Assembly: GCA_012845835.1 (NCBI GenBank)
Contig: JABAKD010000014.1
Span: 3,087,710-3,151,709, forward strand
DNA length: 64,000 bases
Direction of reading: 5' to 3'
DNA from: Undaria pinnatifida
Lineage: Eukaryota; Sar; Phaeophyceae; Laminariales; Alariaceae
Positions 29,395 through 41,700 of this stretch are shown piece after piece. The position numbers and the translations under genes are program-made. The notes under the pieces were generated by a model. That model saw only the letters and a list, made by a program, of their open reading frames with translations. It did no database searches and had not been told where the DNA came from. Position 1 is the stretch's first letter, and each line of letters starts with the position of its first letter.

Positions 29395-30090
29395 TCAGTG
29401 CTTGAGCGTAAACGCTTGCGCTTCGTACGATTGCGCTTAAGCAATTCGCTCACGCTAACGCTTTACGTCTATGCTTGCACTTAAACGCTTACGCTTGCAA
29501 TTAAACGCTTCCGATTCACCCAAACGCTTAACGATTGAACGCTTGCGCTCACGCATACGTCAAGACGCTTGCGTTCGGCGCTGAAACGCTTACGATTTCT
29601 CTGAAACGCGCACACGTCCAAACGCTAACGCTTCCGTCTTCGCTTGCGGGCGCCAAACGGCGCCTGTCGTTCCGCCCTCCTCCGCCGTCCCTCTCGTCCT
29701 CTCGCACTCTAACCTCTTCTCTCGCCGCAGCCTGACGCGATCCATCACGTCAACACACTCACAAGCACAAAAAATATAGTTACGTTTACACTAGCGCTTA
29801 GATGCTTGCGCTTAAACGGTAACAATTACGCTTGCTTATAAACGCTTACGCTTCAACGCTCATGCTTACGCTTGCGCTTAGGCGCTTGCGCAGCATAGGC
29901 TTGTGGTCAAACGCTTGCGCTTAAACGCGTACGCTTGCGGCTAAACGATCGCGCTTAAACGCGTACGCTTGCGGCTAAACGATCGCGCTTAAACGCTTAC
30001 GTCTGCACTCAAGCCTGAACGCTTACGGTTGCCCTTAATAGCTTACGCTTGCATGCTCGCGATTGAACGCTTCCGCCTAGCACTAACGCA
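29395..30090. repeat. Degenerate acgctt-based tandem array
   Basis: About 700 bases dominated by aaacgcttacgcttgcgctt and variants. Just downstream of the J-domain gene end (minus strand), and it engulfs the decayed copy of that gene's last exon at 29640-29755. Confidence 0.85.
29640..29755 (-). pseudogene. Decayed copy of the J-domain gene terminal exon
   Basis: Minus-strand bases encode DVMDRVRLRREKRLE, matching DVIERVRLRREERLE in the last exon (about 30160-30235). The plus-strand match runs from about gcctgtcgttccgccctcct to gcagcctgacgcgatccatc. The copy lies about 480 bases beyond the exon, inside an acgctt-rich tandem array. Confidence 0.65.
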
Positions 30091-30119
30091 CACGCAAAGG
30101 CACGCCTGTGCGGTGACTG

Positions 30120-33100
30120 TCATGAAACGGTACAAACGGCATCCGTCGTCGCGTTTTCCCCCGCCGTCCTTCTCGTCCTGTCGCGCTCCAACCGCTCCTC
30201 TCGTCGCAGCCTAACGCGCTCGATCACGTCGTGTCGTGCCCGCGACGCGTTAAACTTGTGTCCCCTCCCCACCCCAAACATAGCCTTTTCCTTCTTCTCC
30301 TGTCTTCGGAAATAGTCCTGGTGTCTGTTCTCGTCCATGTCTAACCAGCTAGACTCCCTGCCACATAAGCGCGCCGTCGCCGATAGGGCGTGGGGTGGGG
30401 GGGGGGGGGGGGGCGAGAGGGGGGGGGGGGCAGGAGGGGGGGCGGGGGGGGGAAATCCTTGGGTGCTGTAGGCGTGCGTACTATAGTAACTCTATGACGA
30501 CCCCCCCCAACACACACCTTGTTACTTGCAACTCCGAAGCGTGATTGAACACCACATGTGAACCAAAATGTCAAACACCACACGGAACACCTCCCCTACT
30601 CCCCCCCTCCCCCCCCTGACCCACCAACACACAACAATCCTGCCCCCTTCCCTTGCCATACTGCCTCCGCCTCATCATCACATAGCGACACCCCCCCCCC
30701 CCCCCCTCACGAACACACCCTGATCCCCCCTGGATCTCGTCTGCCAAAACCGAGAGTTTCCACCAAACGGCTACAGCAAAAAAGCAAAATACCCTAAAGC
30801 CAGCGTAAAATAAATGGCCTGCAGCGAATATACTGCTGAGCCGTCCTGCATTTAGTCGACAACTCCTCCCTCCCCTGCGCACCATCACACATCAAAGGAC
30901 CCCCAGCTTCCGCCTCACCCTGCTCAGCGCATAGCCCCTCTCCCCCCTCCCCCCCACCCCCCACCCCCCTACCCCCGGCATGACACAGCCAAATAACTCA
31001 CTGCACGAACGCCTCCTTCTGCGTGGCGCCGACCCCGTAGTGCCAGGCTTTCCACTCGGCTTCGTTGTGCGTTTTCATCCCAGGTGGCGGTTTCGCCGTA
31101 TAGAGAGGCTTTTCTGCTCGAGTTTTTTTCGCCGCATCTGCCCATCTGCGAGCAGCACCATCAGCACAAGCACCACAACAGCACCATGCGCGAAAGAGGA
31201 TGAAATAAAGAGAGTTTTAGAGTTGGAGCGTTGGAAAGGGAGAGGGAGAGGGAGTTGGTAAAGAGATAGGAATATGGGAGAGGGAGAGGGAGAGGGAGTT
31301 GGTAAAGATATGCGAATGTGGGAGGGGGAGATAGAGACGGAGAGCGATAGACCAGGTGAGATGTCAACTGGGAAACCATTCGACTTCCCCACGTGGACCA
31401 AAGCCACGCTGCAAAATAATACAGATATGACGATCCTTCTTGCGCGTGACAAGGGAAAGCACTTCTAATCAATGTTAATCGATTGGCACAGCACGAGCTG
31501 CAAGTCGCTCCTCGGAGCTGATAGAAGAGATTGTCCCAGTTGTTGTGTTTATTATAGGCGGTCCTAAAGGCAAGGGAGAGGAAATAAGAGAAAGTGAGAG
31601 AGTGCGCGGGGCACGACCCTCGATCACGACTCCAAACCAAACAAAGAAAAACGAAATACGGGATACCCTGCACCCTGTATGCCCTGTACCCGGTACCCTA
31701 GGAAACAATGCGTAAAACCTCGGGCATACTACGTACGTAAAGGTCGTAGAACCGGTTTATTGGGGTCATTCTACCATGTAACCGCTATGAAACCGTACAA
31801 AGTGGCCTCATAAACCTGGAATATATATAAATCTGAGCCAACCGATCCGACGTTACTGGTACTCGCACACATCACAAGCTAGCTGTTGCTGTGCTCTATG
31901 ATATGAACTACTTCAATTAGACGGTTATGTCCCGATACAAGCGCCCTGATACGCCACTGTGGCACTACTGTTGTTGTATAACAACTGACTGTACTGCTGC
32001 TGTTGCGTAGCATCGTATATAGCTATCTTCAATACCGCAAGTACTAGTAACTGCCGAACGTTCTCGATGCCAAACCGCTCTCGAGCCCGGCCGAACGTAT
32101 CACACCCCTACAGACCGTCATCCCACCCCTATCGACCGTACCACACCCCGACCGATCGTTCTACTTCCCTACTGACCCTACCACACTCTTACCGACCATA
32201 CTTACACCTCTACTGCCCATACCGACCGTACCACACCCCTACCGACCGTACCACACTCCGACCGACCGTACTACACCCAGACCGACCGTACCACACTCCT
32301 ACCGACAATGCTATACCCCTACCGGCCGTACCAGCCGTAACACACCCGCACCGATTGTATCACACCCCTGCCGGCCGTACCACATCCCTACCGACCGTAT
32401 CACACCCCTACCGACCGTATCAGACCCCTGCCGACCGTATCGCACCCCTACCGACCGTATCACACCCCTGCCGACCGTATCACACCCCTACCGACCGTAT
32501 CACACCCCTGCCGACCGTATCGCACCCCTACCGACCGTATCACACGCCTACCGACCGTATCACGCCCCTACCGATGGTACCACACCCTCAACACATCCTC
32601 CGCTTCCGTTTTGCATCGGACGTACCTTTGGCTCGGAGAGTTGACCTTGCGCACTCCGAGCGTCCTGTCGTAGATTTTTCTTTGCGCGCTGTCGGCCAGC
32701 ACGCCGTACGCCTCCGAAGCGTCCTTGAACTCCTCCTCCGACCCCTGTGTGTGCGTTTTTTTTTTCTTGTTTAAAACACCTCGGTTATGAGATCGAGGGT
32801 TTTGTCGAATCTATGCAAACTGAGTGGGATGCTTCGATCGTGCGTGCTATGGGGTGTATACGTCATCACGAAGGAGTTTTTTGTTGTTGCGAAATCACAG
32901 AAATGATAAAAAATCTGTCGGAAATGAATACGACTGCGCGGGGCGCTTCGATCGAGCGTGCTATGGGGTGTTTACGTTGTCATGAAAGAGATTGTGCTAT
33001 CACGTAACCACAGAGGGGACAACAATCTATCGAAAATAAATAAAAGTAGCAACGATCCTTGCTGGGACTCGCCTATCAACAACAGTCACGGAGTGACCCA

Positions 33101-36100
33101 ATTTATCACGACACCCAAACCGACACGCCTACAATACGATTCGACCGTGAGCCACATGACAGCCCTACTGAGCTCAACGGGTCAAAAACAAACACCAGAT
33201 TAATGGTTGCAATTAGGAGACTGCTGCTGTGGTTTACTCCATCACGCCATGTTCCACATACCGCCGATGTTTTTCTTTTATTTTTCTTTCTTAACAAAAC
33301 ATCACCTTTTGCGCTTCAGCTCAACTCATCAGAGGTCTTACCTTCAGCAACCTTCTGGAGACCGATTCTACAATAGCCCCCCCGAAAACCAGCGATTTTC
33401 TTTAACGAACGTTTCATGGCTGCTCGACACAAGGAAGGATGCTATTGAAAAAAAGTACCCATACAATTTCTGGTGTGCAAATGTCCAACGATCGGCAACG
33501 TCAGGGTGTCGAGGGACACTGTATTTCATGCGATACGGCCGGGAGTTGGTTTTGAAACAGGCGATTTCGTCAAAGAAAAGTTAGGGGGCTACCGCAGAAC
33601 GACTCTGGATAGTAAACCGTGGTTGGACCGTTGCCAACGGCAAGCCGATGTTTCGTTTAAAAAAATAAAATAAAAAAAAACAGCCAAACGTTGCCTGGAC
33701 GGTTGTCTATGGGCTAGATTTTTCATACACATGTTTTTTAACTTTCATTTTCCGGAAAAAAAGGACTTCTGGCGGCGATCTTGGGCATCATCTGCTTGAG
33801 AAATTCTGAAGCACAACTTGGATTAGAAGCGGCGTAATTTCGTGTGCCCCACACACTTCATTCGATGTAAATCAATGACAGCGTCATGAAATCTGGACGT
33901 GGCGAGCTCGTTAGGGGCCCCGACCCACCCTTGGAGTAAAGTTCTCACACTGCGGCCGGCGATGTGTGGCGGGCGCCGACCAGGCTTCTGCTAAAAATAC
34001 ATTTGGCGGCTGGTGTGTGGAAAACAGAGACAAAAAACTCTCGATCGTCTCCCGACGGGCAAATCATAGGGTTTTGAGGGGGTTTGACGGAAGACATGGA
34101 TCAACATGAACTCTTCGGCGCTGTCACCTGCACTCATGTGACCTATGTGACCTTGTCCGGAACGAAGAGGAGTGGTCGTGGGTTCTCTCTACCTCGAGGT
34201 CGAAGGTAATCGTGGTTGGCGGGCAATGCCGATCGAGGCTTGATGAAAATTGACCAATCGGGCCGCTTGACAGAAATAGTCAGAAGAATATTATCTCATA
34301 GTTTTTTGGCCCAAAACGATGGTACAGAAATCTCTTCAGCAAACTACATGAAAAAAAAACTTATTAAACTATCGCCTTGCCATTAGCAACAGCCTTGCAG
34401 GTGTCTTCCCTCCTTCCCCCCCCCCGGTGCTTGCCTTCATTTTTATCAAGCAAAGGGTTCAGCATTCCCGATATTAATTCAGCTTATATGCTCGTCCATT
34501 TTCATCGAATTTTGATGACTCACGCTCTCGCGCTTTCCGCTTGCCAGATTTTACTCAAGAAAAAGTCTCTACTAGCACGAGCACGAGTATGCGAGCCATC
34601 CCACGCTAGGGGTGTAGCAGAAATTTCCAGAAATTCCTGAGCTCCTAGCATGAGGAGCTCAATATCTCCCCCGAACCATGACTTCGAAGCCATTCGCTCG
34701 CGCAACCCGACTAAGCTTTTATGATGCTCTAATCCTAAAACAAACTATGTTCGTGGTGGTATCATACTACCCGATAGTTTCACACTTGAGGAGGTCAACC
34801 AGCAAGGTATACCTTTTTTTGGCTTAAAAGTGCAACCCTTACCGTGGGATGGATCATTGCACTCGGTGAGAATTGTGAACCCGCGACGTTTTCTCACGTT
34901 TCTCACGTAGCTGGGACGATATTTTACCTACTGCTTCATCGGGGACGCTACCGACGTTCAGTCTTGTGATTGATCGCAATTTTTTAGTGAAGAATCAGGA
35001 CGCGCATTATTAATAGGGAGTTACGAAAAAAAAAGTGGACACCAAAGTGAACATGCTCAGGGGTGATTACACATGGTCGGGGTGTACTTCCGAGATTTGT
35101 AATTTGAAAATAAGAAGGGAAAAATAATGCTCAGGGGCTCTCCGCCGGGCTCTCCGGTGAGCTCGAAACATACGACCTGCGCTCGAATTGCAACGAGCTT
35201 CGAGCTTCCTGCCGGTCTGCCACGCTCGGTGCTCCATCACCTTTCGCCGCGACCTGCTTCCTCCGCTTCTCTAACCCAATATCACAACTGCCAGCCATCG
35301 TCACCGTCCTCCTTGGCGCCACCAGCTCGAGGGTTGCGTTGCTTGCTCAGCTAGTTGCGTTGGGTTGTCGTGACCACAACATCCATCCCCCCTCCTCATC
35401 TTGTTTGTCTATATTAAACATGCTGCGCTGTTTTCGCCGCCACAGCACGCCGCTACAGCAGTATCACCAAGCGACGACTGATTGGAGGAGCTGGCACGCC
35501 CTGTTGCTCCACGCTTTGGCAGCGAGTGGGCCTCCGACTCGGCAATCCTCCTCGCCGTGACCCAGCTTGAGAGGCTGCTTGTCATACCTGGTGCTTGTTT
35601 ATCTCCTACTCGTACGAGTACCAACATATATCTCCCTGCTGAGATTGTAGAACACTCCTACTTTCGCCCCCACAACAGCGTCACAAAACCATTCCTGATT
35701 CGAGGAGATGGCGCGCCTTGCCGTCCTTTGCATTGGCGGCGAGCCTGTGTTCGCTATTGTGATGGTTCAGGCACCCTTACCCCGCCTGGGAGCTATTTTT
35801 GAAGCCGTCCCCCTGAGCAAGCAGGTTGCCCAGGGGTTGTTTTGGCCGTCAACGTCTGAAACTCCGACAAACCCTGATCAACGCTATCTATCCCTGAGCA
35901 TTTCATATTTTAATATTTTTTTACATTCCGAAAGTCGCTATTGGATGTGCTGATGATGTCGGTGGGTAAAAACAACGGCTCAGTGTGAAGACGACACACG
36001 CGTATTGCTGTACTGCTGCAGCTGTAGTAGTGCTGAGTACAAGACGGGTGTGGCATCCTGGACCAACAACACACAGAAATATAGACGAGTACTCGTAGCA

Positions 36101-36696
36101 TGTTCGTCAAGAAACGTCGCCCTGAGGCAAGCTCTAGGACCGCTGACGTGCCCTACAATAAGCGCTAGATTATTACAGTATCGCACATTCAGCACACAGC
36201 TTGTCGACCAATCGCACCGGCTTACGAGCATCCTACAGTAGAACGTATAGGCAACGACAACCAGCAGTCCAACAACAGTACGTACTGCTGTAGTTGCTCT
36301 CCTGCTGTACGAGTACGCTATACGCTGTCTGCTGATTGGGCCTCTGCTGCTGTACGTGAGCTGCACAGTCAGCAGAAAAACGTTTCCTTGCATTGCGTGA
36401 TTTCCGCAAATCGATCGTTCGCCGTGCCACACCTTATTGACGTCAGGATGGACCGCCAGTGCGATCTGACGGTACGCTGCTTTGATCTCGCTGTTGGTGG
36501 CAGTCCTTGCGATGCGCAGGATCGCGTAGTAGTCTCTCATGACGCTGACCGCTGCTGTATACTGCCGAGCTGTGAACAACTCATCTCTCGAAACTCGAGC
36601 GAGGAATACTCGTATTGAGAATGTTGGGGGGTTGGGCGGCTTTCTATCAATATATAGGCGTTTTGGTATCGGGGTTCCTTCAACCCGGAGTTGCAT
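30120..36696 (-). CDS. Small J-domain (DnaJ-like) protein, four exons
   Basis: J-domain proteins stimulate Hsp70 ATPase activity through an HPD motif. Minus-strand exons: 36433-36696, 32626-32744, 31002-31145, 30120-30348. Junction phases agree (0, 2, 2) and the product is about 251 residues. Exon 1 has DYYAILRIARTATNSEIKAA and ends VHPDVNK, giving J helices I-II and the HPD loop. Exon 2 begins GSEEEFKDASEAYGVLADSA and has the typical helix III end RKIYDR. Exons 3 and 4 are basic and charged, without a recognised zinc-finger or DnaJ C-terminal domain, so this is a class C type. The start at 36696 gives an arginine-rich, acid-poor leader that could be an organelle presequence; the frame stays open to an ATG at 36876. 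Exon 3 could instead terminate at TGA 30998-31000, but a strong donor (gtgagt) overlaps that stop and a matching terminal exon follows. Confidence 0.7.
32095..32590. repeat. 18-base minisatellite in a J-domain gene intron
   Basis: About 27 units of cacccctaccgaccgtat with sites of variation (taccg/tgccg, tatcac/taccac). It ends 36 bases from the donor side of exon 32626-32744. Confidence 0.9.
33360..33614. repeat. Dispersed 245-base repeat, copy 2 (reverse)
   Basis: It runs from accgattctacaatagcccc to gttagggggctaccgcagaa, the reverse complement of 25012-25256. It lies in intron 1 of the J-domain gene. Confidence 0.7.
35126..35580 (+). CDS. Probable N-terminal exons of the ASCC2 homologue
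   Basis: A plus-strand frame open over 35126-35560 contains FAATCFLRFSNPISQLPAIV followed by LLGATSSRVALLAQL. The spacing matches the human ASCC2 N-terminal block YFVLYKPPP...IPALVEEYLERAT. A second frame from about 35488 reads ELARPVAPRFGSEWASDSAI and continues LLAVTQLERLL, resembling the next family block around FWxQVxxDxxLxxxLDSxL. A plausible join is 35353 to 35488, phase 0. The donor (gttgcg) and acceptor (attggag) are weak and no start codon is fixed; an upstream exon or a start inside the block is possible. Both exons lie in intron 1 of the minus-strand J-domain gene. The assignment rests on remembered family spacing, so it is tentative. Confidence 0.42.
35640..35815 (+). pseudogene. 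Diverged copy of a probable ASCC2 N-terminal exon
   Basis: tactttcgcccccacaacag through ctgattcgaggagatggcgc and gcattggcggcgagcc parallels 35424-35525 (ttttcgccgccacagcacgc, ctgattggaggagctggcac, gctttggcagcgagtg). The copy encodes EEMARLAVLCIGGEP against EELARPVAPRFGSEW. The pairing supports the upstream segment being an exon, since other exons here also carry edge copies. Confidence 0.5.
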
Positions 36697-36879
36697 GATG
36701 GCGTTTTGGTTTCGAGTTTCGAGGCCATGAGCAAGAACTCGGCCCAAGAACTCCCCTCTGGGAGACTGCGCAGCTGGGCCGAACCACATAACACGCAGAG
36801 GTTTGAAGGCCGTGCCCTGCCCGTGCACCCACGGAAAGACAGCCAAGACGTTCGGAATAAAAAGAGCAAGAGCCACGCG

Positions 36880-37475
36880 TCACATAGATACCACCAGATC
36901 ATGGCCGTGATCCCCGCGTGGCGAGGACTTTGCCATCAGAATGGGGTTGCCCCCCTCAAGCTCGTTCCGTTTCTTCCTCAAGACAACAGGACCGATGACC
37001 GGAACGTCTCTAATGACAGCAGCAGCAACAGCAGAGGAAACATCGTCATTATCAACACCAAAGCCAGCCAGGAGACGCTGGCGAGGGCGAACACCGAGCT
37101 GGGCAGATGCCTTACGCTGCCCTTCCCCACCTTCTTGAGCTTCGTTCTCGAGGATGAATCCTTGCGGAAGTTTGTGGATACCTTTCTCAGGCGAGTGAAC
37201 CGCAGGGGCGGGCGGCTCGACGTTGGTTCTGTCCTGGTCGTACCTGGTATGCGATAACGCTGATGTAAGCTTGGGTGTTTTGCCTCGCAGCGCGTAGGCT
37301 GCGCTCCCAGGGCGGCTCTTGAGGAGATCCGCGAACGAAAACGCAGCGGTACGCGGAGGCGCATCGGCAGTCCACAAGGCAGTGCTGTTTGCGTATTGCA
37401 TTGCACAGGGAATGCCGCCGCTGCCGCCACCGCTGTTGCGGCTCGGTTGGGTTAACCCCCCTCCGCAAGTGTTGA
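36880..37475 (-). CDS. Unassigned minus-strand open frame, possible exon
   Basis: A frame of about 190 codons is open on the minus strand, with an ATG at 37401 and stop at 36880. It contains TAAFSFADLLKSRPGSAAYA, HKLPQGFILENEAQEGGEGQ and AAVIRDVPVIGPVVLRKKRN. Composition is protein-like and not low complexity. It lies just upstream of the J-domain gene on the same strand and could be a 5' exon of that gene, a separate gene, or chance, because the plus strand is also open for 188 codons over part of it. I recognise no family. Confidence 0.3.
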
Positions 37476-38703
37476 CATTTTACTACTGCTGCTTGCGCTG
37501 TCCGCCAGAGTTGCCTCCACCGCTGCTGTAAAAAAAACTAGTGACACGATGATGATGTGTACAGCGATCAGTAGTTATGTATACTGCTCTACCACTGCTG
37601 CTGTACCTGATACACAGCAGTCAGTAGTACGTGAAAGGCCTAGCTTGGACAAAATGTGGTATTAACGCCTTTGCAACTGGAACTCCGTTTTTGGGGACAT
37701 ATTATGTACTGCAGAATTAGTGCAGGAATGGGGTTTGGGGGATTTTAAAGAGGTTAAATAGTCCACGCACCCACACTACGCAACTCCTCATGATGTCATT
37801 GTTCCCAAGAAATTTCCCAGGCGATCGGGGTTAGGGTTAGAGTTATAATAGTGCCTAAAGACAAGTTTATTGCAAACCGCTTGTGTCTACCCTGGGTCAA
37901 AGACCTATTTGGGGGATTCAGAGGGAGCACATGACGAACACAAGCAGCGAAAGAAAATGACGATCACGGTCAGTAGTTAGGCCTGCATAACGCGGTGAAG
38001 TGCGCCGAAATTTCGGCCGCCCTATGGCGAAACACCGCCCTATTCGTTATGGGGTACCTGGTAGCTATGGTGGTTGGGGCGGTTGACCACCCTGTAAGGC
38101 TTTTGATGTGCGTTTTAGTGTAGAGTACAGCGTGCTCCTGACCCCAGAGATGACCCAGAGGGCCGTAAAGAGAGAGATATTTGAGTTCGACAACGAGGGT
38201 ACAGTAGCGTTTCAGCAGTACCAGTTGAACCTGCCAAACACGTGTGATAAACGCGTACCAGCAGCAGCAGCGGGGGCAGGGATGGGTCGTTGAAAGGGCG
38301 GTATTCGCCTTGGATAGGGACGAGCGCCCTATTCGCAGCAGCGTTTGTTGTGACAGTCGGTCTTCGCCGCCTTGCATCGAGTGGCCGGCTGATTCATACC
38401 GCCTAATACAGGCCCCGGCATCGGCCATTTGAACCAATGCGGGGTGTTTCGTGTGTTTTATTCGTTTCTTGTCCTCGGCATGATCCTGCTCGTACTGCTG
38501 CGCGCTCGCGGAGACGATAGATACTACTGCAGTGTTGCGTTGTATATGTATACGTCTGTGGTCGCTACACTCGGGGCCCAACAGGGTTTAGGCTAATACT
38601 GTACCTCTGTACGTGTGTTGTTCTTGTTATTTTGCTTCGGTGTTTCAGTGTCATACTAACCCCCCTCACCCCCCACGGCTTACCTCGCACGGTTTTCGTA
38701 AAG

Positions 38704-41700
38704 ATTTCGGAGGCGGCATTACGAGTCTCCCGGCGAGCAGGCTTCGGAAGACCCCGCCTGCCTCCGCGAGCTTGGCAGGCGTGTTTTCCTGGTTCTGCTC
38801 AGAGCGGCGGGGCCTGAGCACGCGTCGTTGACCGCGGTGAGGAGAAAATCACGGGACTGTCAGCGTGGCATAACTTCCGATTTTGGCGTTTACCTCTTTT
38901 TTTAGCGGATGTACGACTTGCTCCAGCTATGACATATACGTGTACCACCTTTTTTTGTTCGTTTTACTTCCATACGTTACGTTCAAAATTATGCGGGGGG
39001 GGGGAATAATAACACATGTCATTTCAAAGAGCGGGCAAATGTGGCGCTCACTACTGTGATCGATGGAACTAGTCATGGCAAATTACCGACGGAGTGCTGA
39101 GTGCTAAGGTACAGCAAGATCGACGCAAAGGGGTGCTCATACTGTGAGTCCTGGGGGAAGAATAAACTAAAATGTCCACCAGTAGTTGGTCCCGCAATAC
39201 ATGGCGCAGTACGAACTTCTGAAGGTGTTACTTTTGATCTGACGTCGTGTTGGCCGCGACGCACGCGGTGACCGCTTGCTTACCATAAGTGCTGAGTGGG
39301 GACCGAAACACGTTTTGGCGACAACCGTGAACCAACCCCCTTAACCCCTTGCCCATGCTCCCCCCGCCCCTGCGCCTGTCCCCCCCCCCCCCCCCCTCCC
39401 CCCCCCCCCCCTCGCTTCTCCCCGCCCTTCCCTGCTTCCGCCCCCTCGCCCCCCCCCCCCCTTCTCCCGCTCCCCCTCCCCTTCCTCCGCTCCCCCTCCC
39501 CTTCCTCCGCTCCTCCCCCCCTCCCCCCCCCCCCCCCCTCCCCCCCCTCTTCCCCCCTGGTCCCATTTCTCCACTCCTCATCGAAACCCCTAAACCTTCC
39601 GCGTATGTTCTTTCCTTGTTCCCGCCACTCCTAACTCTCGCGACGGACGTCGGAACAAAACAAAACGCGAAAAAAAAGGTGGGGAGCGGCAGCGAAAACG
39701 ATCCGAAGAACGGTCCGAAGCACACGCCAGGGGAGTTGCTAGTGGCCACCGGAGGCATGCTTTCTCCGGCCGCTATTTTGGACGTGTGTGCTCTCTACGG
39801 TCGGTCCAACCCCACCCTGGTGGCGGATCTGCTGAGGTCCCTGGGGAAGTTGGACGGTGGGGCGGTGGGCGTTATTCTTGCGGAGGGGTTGGAGGAAGCA
39901 GGGATGACGGCTGCTAGGGCGCTAGGGGAGGTTCACGCGAAGGTGGGATGTTTTGTTCTGCGATTTTTCTTTGTTCACACCGCGCCAAAGAGATAGGTTC
40001 TACGAACGAGTGCACGACCTAGCTTCTAAGATTGAGGTTCCACCACCTAGGTTCTACGACCGGGGTCCTACACAAGCTTGGCTCTAGGGAACGACCGGGT
40101 TCATACGCTTCACGAGCGGCGGAAGTTCGTATACACAATTCGGCCTCCAAATCAACCGACGCGCGCTATTAATAGGTGATAACAGTTACCATGACACGAA
40201 TGCCCTGCTGCGCGAGTCCTAAGCGACAGCTGTACTCTGTTGTGGTGGAGAGGGAGGGGAGGGTGGAGGTTTTGGCGTGCTGCATGAAGCGACACCACCA
40301 CTACCCCACCAACACCAACACTAACACCAACGCCACCGAAACCACTATCGCCACCCCCACTCTCACCTCACCCCCACCATCACAACTCGCACCCCCCCCC
40401 CCAACCCCCACCCCGTCGCTCACCCCACCACCCCACCACCACCAACCTTCACCGCTATCTCCACCCCCAACCCCTCCACCATCCCACCCACCCCACCACT
40501 ACCACCACCAACCCCACGCCCATTGTCTATGGTCTTAGTCTACTACGGCCATGCTTGATAACGAGTACACCGCCGCACTCGTACCCCCACCCTCACCACC
40601 GCCTGCTCAGGTGGCAGGCGCCCACGATGGTGTAGGCGGCCCATCCATGGGGTGGGCAGAAGCTTCGGATGTTCTCTCGTACGTCGTTGATGTAGCTGTT
40701 TGTATAGGGTCGCTGTTGCAAGGTGCTTCCCACTGCTGTACCGCTGCTCGAAACGATAGAAGAGGCGGTGATGGTGGAAGTGTTGGAGGCGGTACTTTGG
40801 GCGGGGGAGGGGGGATAGGGGGAGGCAGTACTGTGAACGGGGGAGGGGGTGTGGAGAAGAGAGAGGAGGTGCCATTGCTGGCGTTTCGATTGCAGGGGGC
40901 GGATGGGGGCGTTGCTCCGGAGGGGCTTGCGGCTGCTCTTGCTCTGGCGTATGAGGCGACGTTGCCGGCGCTGGAAGGCTTGCTTCATTCCGCGGACTCC
41001 GGAAAGGTGGGTGGGTGGAGGGAGACGGGGGGAGGGGTAGAACGGGTGGGGGGGGGGGGAGGTGTGTGCATGGCTGTAGTCTTCAGACCATAGATCCTCG
41101 CGGCCCCTACAAAGCTGGGACGGAGCACGTCGGGTTTTCGCAGACCCGGCAGCCATTGTGCGCACCTAGCGCGAAGCGCCAATTGTTAGCGATTTTGCGT
41201 GAAGGGTGCGCTGCATCCCAAAACCCGCTTTTTGTACGGTGGAATCAAGCGGTTTGTGCTTGCGTTTTTGTCATGCGTGACCGCTTCTAATGGCGGGGGG
41301 CGCTGTAGTGTTATGACTCATAGCTCTCTGCTAATCGACGATATAAGCAAGTACTATCTTACATGCCGCTGCTACTGCTACTGCTACTGCTACTACTACT
41401 ACTAAACGCCCCCGTACCGCACCACGCCGCCACCGCCACCTCCACACCGCGAATAGAGGCCAGGCGAGACCAACAACGTCAAGACAAGGGGACGCCTTGC
41501 GAGACAGTGGCTCCTGCGCTGCCTCCACTGGCTACTCAGCCCGGTTTTCCTACGGCCGCTGGGTTTGCAAGATGCGTCGTCGTCTTTTTTGGCGGGGACG
41601 GGGGACGGGGGTGCGCAGGGGGTGTCGACGGGAGCGGAGGCGACCGTGTTGGCAGGTGGGATGCCGGGGGTCATGATGATTTGGGCGCATGCTACAGTAG

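Noticed and set aside
36691-37257. 188-codon plus-strand frame
   Set aside because: It overlaps the more protein-like minus-strand frame and the first J-domain exon. No family is recognised.
37970-38581. 203-codon minus-strand frame
   Set aside because: Composition is uneven, no family is recognised and there are no convincing splice sites. Overlapping plus-strand frames are equally open, so I treat it as chance.
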